DNA of 64,000 bases from CAZBWP01 sp964630265 (GCA_964630265.1 CAZVRW010000010.1:7899-71898); one strand, 5' to 3'; shown: positions 49,824 through 63,420, numbered from the stretch's first letter. Notes: generated by a model from the sequence alone, not told the origin. Made by a program: numbers and translations.

Positions 49824-50282
49824 TCACCTCTTGTTCTTGGCGTTCATGGCCGCCAGGTCCAGCGGCTGCGGCTGCTGCGCGCCGTGCGGATGGTCGGGGC
49901 CGGCGTACACCTTGAGCTTGCGCATCATCTGCCGGCCCAGGGGATTGCGCGGGATCATCCGCTCGATCGCCTTGATGACCACCCGCTCCGGGTGCTTGCC
50001 GTCGAGGATCTGCCCCGACGTGCGGCCCTTGATGCCGCCCGGATAGCCGGTGTGCCAGTGGAACACCCGCTGATCCCGCTTGTTGCCGGTGAGCTTCACC
50101 TTTTCGGCGTTGACGACGATGATGTGATCGCCGCAGTCCATGTGCGGCGTGTACATCGGCTTGTGCTTGCCGCGCAGCCGCATGGCGGCGATGCTGGCAA
50201 GGCGGCCGAGAATCGCGTCCTCGGCGTCGATGACGTACCAGTCGCGGCGGATGTCAGACAGACGTGCAGAATAGGTGCGCAT
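49824..50282 (-). CDS. rplM: 50S ribosomal protein L13
   Basis: A 152-aa L13, starting MRTYSARLSDIRRDWYVIDAEDAILGRLAS. Typical features are YTPHMDCGDHIIVVNAEKVKLTG, the YPGGIKGRTSGQIL region, and ERMIPRNPLGRQMMRKLKVYAGPDHPH. The ATG at 50282 is the family start. Two 15-base direct repeats sit immediately before it (50284-50313), and no classic ribosome-binding site is seen, so leader-based autoregulation is conceivable. It is followed by rpsI. Confidence 0.97.
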   Translation of the reverse strand: MRTYSARLSDIRRDWYVIDAEDAILGRLASIAAMRLRGKHKPMYTPHMDCGDHIIVVNAEKVKLTGNKRDQRVFHWHTGYPGGIKGRTSGQILDGKHPERVVIKAIERMIPRNPLGRQMMRKLKVYAGPDHPHGAQQPQPLDLAAMNAKNKR

Positions 50283-50657
50283 GATTTCGTTCGGCGATAT
50301 CTCGTTCGGCGATGCCGGCGGACAATCAAAGGCCCGCGGCCAAACAACAGCGGCGGGCATTCGCCCGCGCTCGCGAGCCGCGGAGTATGCCACGCCCCGC
50401 TCCCCTGTCAACGCCGGAAACGCGGCGCGGCGTTGGGCACGGTGTCGGCCTGATGCGAGGCCCGGGGATAGCCCTTCGCGTGGCGGGGTTCGCCGCCGTT
50501 GTTTCGACGCGCAAATAATGATTTTCTGTCGCCCGTCGGTCGCAGACAGCGAACAGGTCGCACGGGGCGTCGCGACGGGTCGTGGCGCAGCGTCGCGGGG
50601 GGTGCGTGCGCGGTGGACCCGCAGCCGAGCCGCCCGCCAACCAGGAGGATGATCGCC
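50283..50657. promoter_or_regulatory. Divergent intergenic region, rplM and bacteriohemerythrin
   Basis: 375 bases with no gene. It must hold promoters for the ribosomal operon (minus) and the hemerythrin (plus). The only structure I see near rplM is a 12-base direct repeat, TCGTTCGGCGAT at 50287-50298 and 50302-50313. A less GC-rich patch at 50508-50530 (CGCAAATAATGATTTTCTG) could be part of the hemerythrin promoter. Confidence 0.45.
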
Positions 50658-51164
50658 ATGGCCAACATCCATTGGACGCCGGACATGAGCGTCGGCGTCG
50701 AGTCCCTCGACAACGACCACCGGCTGCTGCTCAGTCTCGTCAACCAGTTGGATGACGCGATCCGCGCCGGCCGCGGCGAGGACTCGGTGAACTCCGTGCT
50801 CGACGCGCTGCTCGACTACGCGCAGTACCATTTCGCCCGCGAGGAGGCACTGCTCGCCGCCTGCGGCTACCCCGACGACGAGGCGCACCGCCACACCCAT
50901 CAGGTGCTGCGCATGCAGGTCACCCACATCCGCGACCGCTATCTCGCCAATCCCGACACCATCCACGACCGCGAGGTGCTGGCGTTCCTGAAGAACTGGC
51001 TCACCTCGCACATCATGGGGCGCGACAAGCTCTATGCACCATTCATGGCCAGCAAGGCGGAGGCGGTGGCCGAGGCCGATCGCGCGTTCACCGAAAAGCT
51101 CGCCCACGAAGGCGCCGCCGAGACCCTGGCCCATCGGCACGCCGCCCTCACCGGCGGCGGCTGA
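50658..51164 (+). CDS. Bacteriohemerythrin
   Basis: A 168-aa four-helix protein with a di-iron oxygen-binding site. The metal-ligand pattern is complete: MSVGVESLDNDHRLLLSLVNQL, YAQYHFAREEALLAACGYP, HRHTHQVLRMQV, and WLTSHIMGRDKLYAPFM. It may sense, store or deliver oxygen in the cytoplasm. The ATG at 50658 lies nine bases after AGGAGG; an ATG at 50649 is too close to it. It is monocistronic. Confidence 0.92.
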   Translation: MANIHWTPDMSVGVESLDNDHRLLLSLVNQLDDAIRAGRGEDSVNSVLDALLDYAQYHFAREEALLAACGYPDDEAHRHTHQVLRMQVTHIRDRYLANPDTIHDREVLAFLKNWLTSHIMGRDKLYAPFMASKAEAVAEADRAFTEKLAHEGAAETLAHRHAALTGGG

Positions 51165-51170
51165 TCGCGC

Positions 51171-54100
51171 TCACCGGTCCGCGGCCGGCGCCGGGGCCTC
51201 CGGTGCCGTCGCTGCCGGCTTCCGACCGACCCCGTGGATCCGCTCGCGCAGCCGCTGGAAGATCACGTACAAGACCGGAATGAGGAAGATGCCGACCGCC
51301 GCGCTGGCGATCATGCCGCCGAACACGGCCGTGCCGACGCCACGCCGGCTGAGCGCGCTGGCGCCCGTGGCGATGACCAGGGGGATCAGCCCGGCGATGA
51401 AGGCGAAACTCGTCATCATCACCGCCCGGAACCGCAGGCGCGCGCCCATTTCGGCCGCTTCCAGCAGCTCGACGCCCTTCTCCCGCTGCTCCTTGGCGAA
51501 TTCGACGATCAGGATGCCGTTCTTGGCGGCGAGCGCGATGAGGATGACGAGACCGATCTGCGCATAGAGGTTGTTGTCGAGGCCCGAGAGCCAGAGGGCG
51601 ATCATCGAGCCGAGAACGCCGACCGAGACCGACAGCAGCACCGGGACCGGAATCGTCCAGCTCTCGTACAGCGCGACCAGGAACAAATACGCGAACAGCA
51701 CGGCGAGCCCCAGGATGGCGGCGGTCTGGCCGGCCGCCTTCTTCTCCTGCAGCGCCGTCGATGTCCATTCGTAAGAGAAGCCGTCCGGCAGCGTCGTCGC
51801 CGAGACCTCCTCCATGGCGGTGAGCGCCTGTCCGGAGCTGAAGCCCGGGGCCGGGCCGCCGTTGATCGTCACGCTGCGGTAGCCGTTGTAGCGGATCAGG
51901 GTCTGCGGGCCGAGCACAAGCCTGGGCTCGGCGAACGAGCGGACCGGCACCATCTCGCCCTTATCGTTGCGGACGTTGATGCGGTAGATGTCCTCGACCC
52001 GTTTGCGGTCCTCGGTCTCGCCCTGGATATTGACCTGCCAGACCCGTCCAAACAGGTTGAAATCGTTGACGTAATAGCCGCCGAGCGTGGTCTGCAGGGC
52101 CTGGAACACGTCACCGACCGCGATGCCGAGGGACTGCACCTTGTCGCGATCGATATCGAGATAGATCTGCGGCGTGTTTGCAGCGAAGGTGCTGAAGACA
52201 CCCTGCAGTTCGGGCCGCTGATTGGCCTCGACGACCAGCCCCCGCATCACCTGCGCCAGCGCCTCGGGCTCGCCGCCGAGCAGATCCAGGAGCTGGTATT
52301 CGAACCCGCCGGTCGTGCCCAGGCCGACGATCGGCGGCAGGTTAAAGGCAACCACTGATGCGCCCGGGATCGCCTGGACCTGTGCGCTGACGCGTTTGAT
52401 GATCTGGTCCGCCGATAGCCTCGGATCGGAGCGATCCGCGAATGGGTCAAGGGTAACGATGACGAAGGCGGAATTCGACTGGTTGAGGCTGTCGATGAAG
52501 TTGAGGCCGGTGACCGACGAGAACACGCGGACCCCCTCGGTCTCGGCCAGCACGGCTTCAACCTGATCGACGACGGCCGTCGTGCGGTTGAGGGAGGCAC
52601 CCTCGGGAAGCTGGGCGACGACGAAGAATGCGCCCTGGTCCTCGCTCGGCAGGAACCCCGTCGGCGTCACCGTGAACAGCCAACCCGCGCCGGCGAAGAC
52701 TCCAACCAGGATCACGAGACCCAACACCGACCTGCGAACCAGACGGTGGACCACGCTGGCATAGCCGTCGCGGGTCTTGTCGATGCCGTTGGAGATGCGG
52801 CGCATCGGCCCCTTGAGCTGGTGCCCCTGCTTCAGAATGATGGCGCAGAGGGCGGGGCTCAGGGTCAAGGCGTTGATCGCCGAGATCACCATGGAGATTG
52901 AAACGGCCACCGCGAACTGTTGGAAGAGCTGTCCGGTGATCCCGGGAATGAAGGCGGTCGGCACGAACACCGACAAGAGCACGAGCGTGATGGCGACGAT
53001 CGGGGCGGTGATCTCCTTCATCGCCTCCTTGGCGGCCTCCTTCGGGGCGAGGCCGTGGGAGTGCATCTTCTCGTCCACCGCCTCGACGACGATGATCGCG
53101 TCGTCGACGACGATGCCGATGGCGACGACGAGGGCCAGCAACAGGACGGTATTGGCGGTGAAGCCCATGGCCAGCACGAAGGCGAACGTGCCGATCAGGG
53201 CGACCGGCACGGCGATCGTCGGGATCAGGGTCGCCCGGAAGTTCCCGAGGAACACGAAAACGACGAGGACGACGAGGACGAACGCCTCGAACAGCGTATG
53301 AATCACCGTTTCGATAGTGTCCTCGACGAACACGGTCGTATCGTAGTTGACGACGTAATCGACATCGTCGGGGAAGCGCTCCTTCAACTCTTCCATGCGC
53401 TGCTTGATGGTTTCGGCGACGGCGATCTGATTGGCGCCAGGCGCCAGGTAGATGCCGATCAGCGCTCCCGGCTTGCCGTTGAGCCGAGAGAAGGAGTCCG
53501 AAGTCCGCTCGCCAAGCTCGACGCGGGCGATGTCGCGAACGCGCAGCACCGAGCCGTCGGGATTGGCGCGAACCACGACATTCTCGAACTCGGCGACATC
53601 GGTCAGGCGCCCCTTGGTCTGCAGGGTTAGCTGGAACTGCGCGTCCGACGTCATCGGCTGCGCGCCGATCCGTCCCACCGCCGCCTGAACGTTCTGGTTC
53701 TTCAACGCGGTGACGATATCGTTGGGCGTGAGTCCAAGGCTGGTCAGGCGATCGGTTTTCAACCAGATCCGCATGCTGTAATCGAGGGCACCGAAGAGAA
53801 ACGCATCGCCGACGCCGCTGATCCGCGCCAACTCATCCCGGACATTGATGGTGGCGTAGTTCGAGAGAAAGAGCGCATTGTGGGTGCCGTTCGGCGAGGT
53901 GAGGGCGAGCACCATGAGCAACGCCGACGACTGCTTCTTGACGATCACGCCCTGCCGCTGCGTTTCTTCTGGCAACTGCGGCAATGCCTGCTGCACGCGC
54001 GTCTGTACGTTCACCGTGTTGATGTCGGGATCGGTGCCGAGATCGAACGTGACGGTGAGCGTGTAGCTGCCGTCGTTGCCACTCACCGACTTCATGTACA

Positions 54101-54329
54101 GCATCTTGTCGACGCCGGTGACCTTGGACTCGATTGGCTGCGCGACCGTCGCCTCGACGACGGCGGCGTTCGAGCCGGGATACGAGGTGGTCACCTTCAC
54201 CTGCGGCGGCACGATTTCCGGAAACTGTGCCGTCGGGATGGCCATGATGGCGATCAGCCCGGCGATGGTGAGGACCAGCGAAATGACGATCGCGAGCCGC
54301 GGCCGATCGATGAAGACGGCGGAGATCAC
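51171..54329 (-). CDS. RND multidrug efflux permease, AcrB/HAE1 family
   Basis: A 1052-aa inner-membrane drug/proton antiporter with twelve helices and two large periplasmic loops. Signatures are FIDRPRLAIVISLVLTIAGL, TTSYPGSNAAVVEATVAQPIE, the proton-relay Asp pair in VVAIGIVVDDAIIVVEAVDE, and PTGFLPSEDQGAFFVVAQLPEGASL. The C-half has ALAAKNGILIVEFAKEQREKG with the conserved Lys. GTG start 3 bases after the adaptor stop. No outer-membrane channel gene or local repressor is adjacent, so it likely borrows a TolC-type channel encoded elsewhere. Confidence 0.95.
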   Translation of the reverse strand: MISAVFIDRPRLAIVISLVLTIAGLIAIMAIPTAQFPEIVPPQVKVTTSYPGSNAAVVEATVAQPIESKVTGVDKMLYMKSVSGNDGSYTLTVTFDLGTDPDINTVNVQTRVQQALPQLPEETQRQGVIVKKQSSALLMVLALTSPNGTHNALFLSNYATINVRDELARISGVGDAFLFGALDYSMRIWLKTDRLTSLGLTPNDIVTALKNQNVQAAVGRIGAQPMTSDAQFQLTLQTKGRLTDVAEFENVVVRANPDGSVLRVRDIARVELGERTSDSFSRLNGKPGALIGIYLAPGANQIAVAETIKQRMEELKERFPDDVDYVVNYDTTVFVEDTIETVIHTLFEAFVLVVLVVFVFLGNFRATLIPTIAVPVALIGTFAFVLAMGFTANTVLLLALVVAIGIVVDDAIIVVEAVDEKMHSHGLAPKEAAKEAMKEITAPIVAITLVLLSVFVPTAFIPGITGQLFQQFAVAVSISMVISAINALTLSPALCAIILKQGHQLKGPMRRISNGIDKTRDGYASVVHRLVRRSVLGLVILVGVFAGAGWLFTVTPTGFLPSEDQGAFFVVAQLPEGASLNRTTAVVDQVEAVLAETEGVRVFSSVTGLNFIDSLNQSNSAFVIVTLDPFADRSDPRLSADQIIKRVSAQVQAIPGASVVAFNLPPIVGLGTTGGFEYQLLDLLGGEPEALAQVMRGLVVEANQRPELQGVFSTFAANTPQIYLDIDRDKVQSLGIAVGDVFQALQTTLGGYYVNDFNLFGRVWQVNIQGETEDRKRVEDIYRINVRNDKGEMVPVRSFAEPRLVLGPQTLIRYNGYRSVTINGGPAPGFSSGQALTAMEEVSATTLPDGFSYEWTSTALQEKKAAGQTAAILGLAVLFAYLFLVALYESWTIPVPVLLSVSVGVLGSMIALWLSGLDNNLYAQIGLVILIALAAKNGILIVEFAKEQREKGVELLEAAEMGARLRFRAVMMTSFAFIAGLIPLVIATGASALSRRGVGTAVFGGMIASAAVGIFLIPVLYVIFQRLRERIHGVGRKPAATAPEAPAPAADR

Positions 54330-54332
54330 GGC

Positions 54333-55490
54333 TCAGGCGTCCGGCTTGGCGGCGGGCATCGTAGTCGCCTTGACGACTTGGCCGGGCCTGACCTTTTGGA
54401 TGCCTTCGACGATCACCCGATCGCCCTCCTCGAGGCCTTCGGTCACCGCGGTCATGCCCTCCCGGCTGTCACCGGTCGTGATCCGCTTGACCTCGACCTT
54501 GTCCTCGGCGTTCACGACCAGCACAAAAATGCCCCCCTGGTCGGCCTGCAGGGCCTGTTGCGGGACGGCCAGCACCGATGTGGGTTCCGCGGCTTCGACC
54601 GACACCGTGACGAACTGGCCGTCGATCAGCTGCCGATCGGGGTTGGGGACGACGCCCCGGATCGTCAACGTATCGGTGCTTTCGCTGATCCGGATGTCGG
54701 CGAAATCGATCTTGGCGGGCTCGGGATAAATGCTGCCGTCACTGAACACGATCCGGAGGACCAAGTCCTCTCGCGACTGTTGCGATTGCTCCCGGCTCTT
54801 CTGGACCTCGAGGAGGTAGCGCTGGCTGACCGGAAACGTCACGTACATGGGATCCTGGCTGACGACCGTGGCAAGGGTGCCGGATTCCGGCGTGACGTAG
54901 TTGCCGACGGAATAGGCCGCCCGTCCGATCCGTCCGGTGACCGCGCAATCGACGTCGGTGTAGCGCAAGTCCAGTTCGGCGCGCTCCAGGGCCGCCTGTT
55001 TCTGCAGCACCTCGGCGGCGGCCACGTCCCGCTGGGCGATCGATTCGTCGTACTGCAGGCGGCTCACCGCGCCGGTTTTCACCGATTGCTCGAACCGCGC
55101 GGCGGTCGCCCGCGCTTCTTCCGCCCGCGCCGCCGCCTTCTGCAGGTCGGCGGCGGCGGCATTGACGGCGGCCTGGTAGGCATCCTTCTCGATGACGAAG
55201 CAGAGCTGGTCCTGCTTGACGTCGCCACCCTCTTCGAACAGCCGTTTCTCGAGGAACCCGGGCACGCGGGCGCGCAACTCCACCGTGTCGACCGCCTCGA
55301 TCCGTCCGGTGAACTCGACGGCCGAGGTCATCTCCCGGCGTTCGACAGGGGCAACCGTCACCGCCGGCGGCGGCGGTTCGGCCGGCGCCTCGGTCTTCTG
55401 GTCACAGGCCGACAGCATCATGATGAGGGCGCCAGGCGCCAATGCCGCGATCACACCCGCCACCCGACGGCGGCCGCTGGTTAAATTCAT
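54333..55490 (-). CDS. RND efflux periplasmic adaptor, lipoprotein
   Basis: A 385-aa AcrA/MexA-type membrane fusion protein. The signal peptide ends in a lipobox (ALIMMLSAC) with the anchored Cys near residue 29. Domains follow in order: lipoyl half (EFTGRIEAVDTVELRARVPGFLEKRLFEEGGDVKQDQLCFVIE), an alpha-hairpin (residues ~105-175, Ala/Glu/Gln-rich), second lipoyl half, beta-barrel (VSQDPMYVTFPVSQRYLL) and membrane-proximal domain. GAGGAAG is upstream of the ATG. First gene of the pump operon. Confidence 0.94.
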   Translation of the reverse strand: MNLTSGRRRVAGVIAALAPGALIMMLSACDQKTEAPAEPPPPAVTVAPVERREMTSAVEFTGRIEAVDTVELRARVPGFLEKRLFEEGGDVKQDQLCFVIEKDAYQAAVNAAAADLQKAAARAEEARATAARFEQSVKTGAVSRLQYDESIAQRDVAAAEVLQKQAALERAELDLRYTDVDCAVTGRIGRAAYSVGNYVTPESGTLATVVSQDPMYVTFPVSQRYLLEVQKSREQSQQSREDLVLRIVFSDGSIYPEPAKIDFADIRISESTDTLTIRGVVPNPDRQLIDGQFVTVSVEAAEPTSVLAVPQQALQADQGGIFVLVVNAEDKVEVKRITTGDSREGMTAVTEGLEEGDRVIVEGIQKVRPGQVVKATTMPAAKPDA

Positions 55491-55613
55491 CCGCTGAAAA
55501 CTTCCTCAACAAAACGCGCGTCTGACCGGGGAATGATCAGGGCGACACACCCTTATGATTGATCTGCGTATGCCACAGGGCGCCCGACCGCACAATGTTC
55601 GAACCTTCCGCGC

Positions 55614-56444
55614 TCACGCGCGTGGCGGCCCGTCCTCCTCGTCCCGCGCCATGCCGGCGTAGGCCGCTTCCACCACCGTCCGGCCGTACTGGCGCTCGAG
55701 CCGGCGCACGGTGAAGTGGCCGCGCCCCACGGCCTGAAAATGCTGCATGAAGATGACGTTGATCACCGCGCCCGTGGTCGCGCCGACCACCGGCACCAGG
55801 TGCGCCGCCGCCTTGTCCGACACGACGACGCCGAAGCGCCGGGCGATCAGCCGGACGATCTCCACCGTCGCCGGCAACGTCTCCGCCTTGGCGCCCTGAT
55901 GGACGATCCGCTCCATGGCACTGGAGAGATGCAGCGCCAGCGCCGTCCGCACCTCGTAATAGCCGACCTCGGCGTAGCGGTCCTCGTCGCTGCGGCTGCC
56001 GAAGGCGAACACCGAGACGCAGGCCAGCTGGGTTTCCGGCGACGTGGGGTCCTCGCCCTGGCTGCGGGCAATGTCGGCGATGGCGCGCAGCATCAGCACG
56101 GTGGAGACCGGCAGTTCGACGAGCAGGCCCGGCAGCCCGAAATAGCCGCCCACCGCGCCCGATCCCAAGGCCAGCAGCCGGTGCGCACCGGTGCCGGCGC
56201 GGCGACCGGGCCTGTCGCTCAAGGACGCGACGGCGACCGTGGTCGCCCGCTCGATGGCGCGCTGCGCCGCCGACTGCACCCGGTCGTGCCACGCAGTGGG
56301 GAGCAGCCTGAGCGCCTGTTCGAGCGGCATCCCCAGCAGGCTGCTCAGCCGCGCCGCATAGCTCGGATGTTCCAGCGCCTCATACGCCAGCGCCAGGGCG
56401 TGATAATCCTCCGGGGCGATGCCGAATGTCTCCCGCGTCATCAT
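55614..56444 (-). CDS. EcsC-family protein
   Basis: A 276-aa EcsC-family protein. The core runs DYHALALAYEALEHPSYAARLSSLLGMPLEQALRLLP, RLLALGSGAVGGYFGLPGLLVELPVSTVLMLRAIADIARSQGED, and VPVVGATTGAVINVIFMQHFQAVGRGHFTVRRLERQYG. It has Gly-rich hydrophobic stretches that suggest membrane association. The ATG at 56444 or the next at 56441 starts it; AAGGGGG precedes. The function of this family is not settled. It is divergent from the giant P-type ATPase fusion, with about 195 bases between starts, and could share its regulation. Confidence 0.8.
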   Translation of the reverse strand: MMTRETFGIAPEDYHALALAYEALEHPSYAARLSSLLGMPLEQALRLLPTAWHDRVQSAAQRAIERATTVAVASLSDRPGRRAGTGAHRLLALGSGAVGGYFGLPGLLVELPVSTVLMLRAIADIARSQGEDPTSPETQLACVSVFAFGSRSDEDRYAEVGYYEVRTALALHLSSAMERIVHQGAKAETLPATVEIVRLIARRFGVVVSDKAAAHLVPVVGATTGAVINVIFMQHFQAVGRGHFTVRRLERQYGRTVVEAAYAGMARDEEDGPPRA

Positions 56445-56639
56445 GCCCCCTTGCTCCGCGACTGAATCGTGGCGGCGATCGGCGGCGCGAACGGGTGACG
56501 GGCGGCCGTGGCCGCTCGCGCTCACGCCATGACGATGGACGAAACCAGCCATGCGCGTCGGCCATGATCATCAGGCGTGGCGTTGCCGCCCGCTCTGCCG
56601 TTACCATGATACTTCAAGGCGACGCATCGATCCAAAGCC

Positions 56640-60295
<3,656 letters not shown>

Positions 60296-60299
<4 letters not shown>

Positions 60300-61486
60300 C
60301 ACAAGACTTCGTGTTCACGTCGGAAGCGGTCACGGAGGGTCATCCGGACAAGCTCTGCGACCAGATCAGCGACGCCATCGTCGACACATTCCTGCGCGGC
60401 GACCGCCTCGCCCGGGTCGTGGCGGAGACCGCCGTGACCACCGGGATCGCCTTCATCGCCGTGCGCTTCCGCGCCCGCACCACCGTCGACCTGCCGACGG
60501 TGGCACGCGAGGTCATCCAACGGGTGGGCTACGACGCCGAGACCTTCAACGCGCGCACCTGCAGCATCATGACCTCTCTCAACGAGCTGTCGGCCGAATC
60601 CTTCGACGACCTGGATGAACGCGAACTCGCCGACGCGGCGATCGATCGCATGCCGGCAAGCCATCTGGTGACGGTCTTCGGCTACGCGTGTGACCACACA
60701 CCGGCGCTGATGCCCCTGCCGATCTGGCTGGCCCGCAAGCTCGCCTGCCGCCTGGCCGCGGTGCGGCGGGCGCGGCGTCTCGATTACCTCACCCCCGACG
60801 GCACCGTGCAGGTCGCTGTCGCGTTTCGCGACCGCCGGCCGCAACGGATCCACAGCGTCACCCTCGTCACCGCCGTCGAACCGGCGGCCGCCATCGACGC
60901 CGGCACGCTCGACCGCGACCTGCGCCGCCACGTCATCGAGCCTGCATTCGCCGACGAGGCGATCGCGCCCGACTCCGAGTCGGTCGTGTTCATCAATCCC
61001 GGCGGCACCTTCTACGGCGGCGGGCCGGCGATGCACGCCGGGTTGACCGGACGCAAGATGGCGGCCGACACCTACGGCGGCTTCTCGCGGCAGAGCGCGG
61101 CGGCCCTCAGCGGCAAGGACCCGACCCGCATCGATCGCACCGGCGCCTACGCCGCGCGCTTCGCGGCCCGCACCGTCGTCGCCGCCGGGCTCGCCCGCGA
61201 ATGCGAGGTGCAGCTCAGCTATTCCATCGGCATCGCCCGGCCGGTCAGCGTCCACGTGAACACCTTCGGCACCGGCCACATCACCGACGCCGAGATCGCC
61301 GGCCGGATCGGGGAGCTGTTCGATTTTCGGCCGGCGGCGATCATCCGCGCCTTCGACCTGCGCGGCCAGCCGAAACGAGAGCATCAGGGCTTCTATGAGC
61401 AGCTGGCGGCCTACGGGCACGTTGGCCGGCCGGACATGGAACTGCCCTGGGAAGCGGCGAACCTGGTCGAGGCTCTCGCCGGGTAA
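60296..61486 (+). CDS. metK: Divergent S-adenosylmethionine synthetase paralogue
   Basis: A 396-aa MetK-family protein with the right length and overall domain order: FTSEAVTEGHPDKLCDQISDAIVD, VAETAVTTG, FGYACDHTPALMPLPIWLARKLA, and INPGGTFYGGGPAMHAGLTGRKMAADTYGG. Several signatures differ from classical MetK. The GAGDQG loop before FGYA reads MPASHLVTV. The Asp of the GGPxxDxGLTGRK motif is His247. The HGGGAFSGKD P-loop is QSAAALSGKD. The ATG overlaps the ATPase stop, so its translation depends on the pump gene. It may make AdoMet with altered kinetics, or do a related reaction; a housekeeping metK should exist elsewhere. Confidence 0.82.
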
Positions 61487-61519
61487 TGCTCTGTTCAGGC
61501 GTGGCCCGGCGTCGCGTCC

Positions 61520-62059
61520 TTAGCGCTCATCGGGCCACGCCCGGCCGAGGGAGAGGGCGCGCAGCGCATACCACAGGGCGCTGAACGCCGGCATGGCGAG
61601 GCGCCCGCGCGCCGCCTGCACGATAGCCACCATCAGAAAGAATGCCGCCAGCATAGTGCGAAGGTCGCCGCGCCCCTCCGAAGCCGTGGTGAAGCGCCGA
61701 TTGAAATCGACGATCGCCGCCAGCCACTGCTCGCTCGGCGGCGAGACTGGCGGCGTGAGCGGCGGCGTGACCGGCGGCGTGACCGGCGCCCCCGCCGCGG
61801 CGGCCGTGCCCGATGGTGCGGCCAGGGTGAACAGCTTGCCGGCATGGGCATAGCCGTCGATGGCTTCGGCGTCGACGGTGTGGGCGATCAGCAGGCTGCC
61901 GGTGAGGGCATTGGCCTCCACCGCCGTGATCCCCGGGCACGCCGCCAGATGCGCGGCCGCTGCGGCGAAGAAGGCGGCATCGCGGCGTCGGTCGGGGACC
62001 CGCACGCGCAGTCGCCCCGGCATCGCATGGACCACATGGCCGATCGGCAGATCCGGCAC
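61520..62059 (-). CDS. HMA-like domain protein with C-terminal membrane segment
   Basis: A 179-aa protein. The N-terminal ~75 residues (HVVHAMPGRLRVRVPDRRRDAAFFAAAAAHLAACPGITAVEANALTGSLLIAH) resemble the HMA-like region inside the ATPase fusion (HRAVAGRLRLRV...PGIRAVSASATTGKILLRF), including the PGI-V...TG-LL pattern and no CxxC metal site. A Pro/Val repeat linker (TPPVTPPLTPPVSPP) follows, then a possible hydrophobic helix (TMLAAFFLMVAIVQAA). GTG start, 3 bases after the DUF5132-like stop. It is convergent with metK. Confidence 0.72.
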   Translation of the reverse strand: MPDLPIGHVVHAMPGRLRVRVPDRRRDAAFFAAAAAHLAACPGITAVEANALTGSLLIAHTVDAEAIDGYAHAGKLFTLAAPSGTAAAAGAPVTPPVTPPLTPPVSPPSEQWLAAIVDFNRRFTTASEGRGDLRTMLAAFFLMVAIVQAARGRLAMPAFSALWYALRALSLGRAWPDER

Positions 62060-62062
62060 GGC

Positions 62063-62446
62063 CTACCGGCTTTCGTCGTCGCTCGCCGCCGTCCCCGGCT
62101 TCCCGGCGTCGTCAGCGCCTTCGCTGTCATTCGGGCTCGCGGGCGACCGGCCGCCGTTGGCGGACCCTTCGGCAGAGGCCGCGGCCGTTGCCGCCGCCGC
62201 CGCGGCTGCCTGCTCCGCCGCCGACGCTTCTTCCGCGAGTTCGGATCTCACCTCGGCGACGATATCCTCGGCCGCCTCGCCCAGTTCGGCCGCCGATTCC
62301 AACCCCTTCTCGTAAGCGGCCCAGGCCGATTTCACCACCGATTTGATGGCCGGGCGCGCGGCACGGACGACGGCGGGGAGCACCATCACCGCCACGGCAC
62401 CGCCGACGACACCATACAGCAGGACTCGAGCATTCACCGGCTTCAC
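62063..62446 (-). CDS. DUF5132-like small membrane protein
   Basis: A 127-aa protein. It has an N-terminal Gly/Val/Ala transmembrane segment (LLYGVVGGAVAVMVLPAVVRAARPAIK), an amphipathic segment KSAWAAYEKGLESAAELGEAAEDIVAEVRSELAEEAS, and an Ala/Ser/Asp-rich low-complexity tail. The first 75 residues follow the DUF5132 pattern. No catalytic motif is seen. It is translated just ahead of the HMA-like protein and probably acts with it at the membrane. Confidence 0.72.
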   Translation of the reverse strand: MKPVNARVLLYGVVGGAVAVMVLPAVVRAARPAIKSVVKSAWAAYEKGLESAAELGEAAEDIVAEVRSELAEEASAAEQAAAAAAATAAASAEGSANGGRSPASPNDSEGADDAGKPGTAASDDESR

Positions 62447-62627
62447 CCCTCTCCCGATTGCCGCGCGTGCCGACCGCCTCGGCGACGGCGACGGCTGCAG
62501 AGCGTCATCCGAACTCTCCGATCGCGAACCTCACATGAATCGCGTCGCCGTCCAAGCGTGTCAATCGCCCGCCGCGCCGGCCCAGGGATCACCGTCGGCA
62601 TCGGGAGCAATCGCCGCGCCGGGCGAC

Positions 62628-63350
62628 TTATGGCGAGTCGAGCTGGTCGAAGCGGGCGGCGGCGAAGATGCGCCCTGTCTCGGGTTGTTGCACCAGGATC
62701 GCACAGGCCTCACCGCGGTCCGCCATGCTAGCCATGTCCACCGGCAGGCGCACCGGCGCGCCGGACCATTCACCGATCCGCTCGAAGCTGCGCATGACGT
62801 GGGCGTAGGTCAGGCGGCGTCCGCCGTTCTCGCCGCCGCCGATGTTGGTGGTGCGTTGGCGATCGTAGAACACGAGCCAGATGTCGGCCACCTCGTCGTT
62901 GCCTCCCGCGCCGATGACCACCTCGACCGTCTCGTCCGCGCGCCGGCGCAGCGTAATGTCGACGCGCGGCAGGGTGCGTGCCGCCGCCATCGCCCGCTCG
63001 ACGGCACGCCGATCGGAGCCGGTGAGTTGGCTGTCACCGTGGATCACCATCTGCGGCGTGTAGACATAGGCGAGGCCGAAGCGATGCGCGTACGAGCGCT
63101 GGCGGTCGCTGGCCACTTCGCTGGCGAACGGATCCCGCCAGCCGAGATAGTCCCAGTAGTCGATGTGCTGGGACAACGCCAGCACGTCGTCGCGCGCGGC
63201 CAATTCGGCCAGGATCGCGTCGGCCGGTGGACACGACGAGCAACCTTGCGAGGTGAACAGTTCGACCACGGTGAGCGGTTCGGCGGCGCGCGGCGCCGAC
63301 GCCGCTCCCAGCACCGCCACCGTCAGGAGAAAAGCAATCATCCGCGACAT
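62628..63350 (-). CDS. DUF1223 secreted thioredoxin-like protein
   Basis: A 240-aa exported protein with signal peptide MSRMIAFLLTVAVLGAASAPRAA. The DUF1223 core is VVELFTSQGCSSCPPADAILAELAARDDVLALSQHIDYWDYLGWRDPFA and YVYTPQMVIHGDSQLTGSDR, with a CSSCPP motif at the thioredoxin-like position. A periplasmic redox role is plausible but unproven. ATG at 63350 chosen; ATG at 63374 or 63341 possible, as no good ribosome-binding site decides. It follows aconitase on the same strand. Confidence 0.88.
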   Translation of the reverse strand: MSRMIAFLLTVAVLGAASAPRAAEPLTVVELFTSQGCSSCPPADAILAELAARDDVLALSQHIDYWDYLGWRDPFASEVASDRQRSYAHRFGLAYVYTPQMVIHGDSQLTGSDRRAVERAMAAARTLPRVDITLRRRADETVEVVIGAGGNDEVADIWLVFYDRQRTTNIGGGENGGRRLTYAHVMRSFERIGEWSGAPVRLPVDMASMADRGEACAILVQQPETGRIFAAARFDQLDSP

Positions 63351-63420
63351 GACGTGTGAAATAGGGCACGCCATGACGGGGGCCCAATCACATGCCAGTG
63401 AGATCCGCGCGCCCGGCGTT

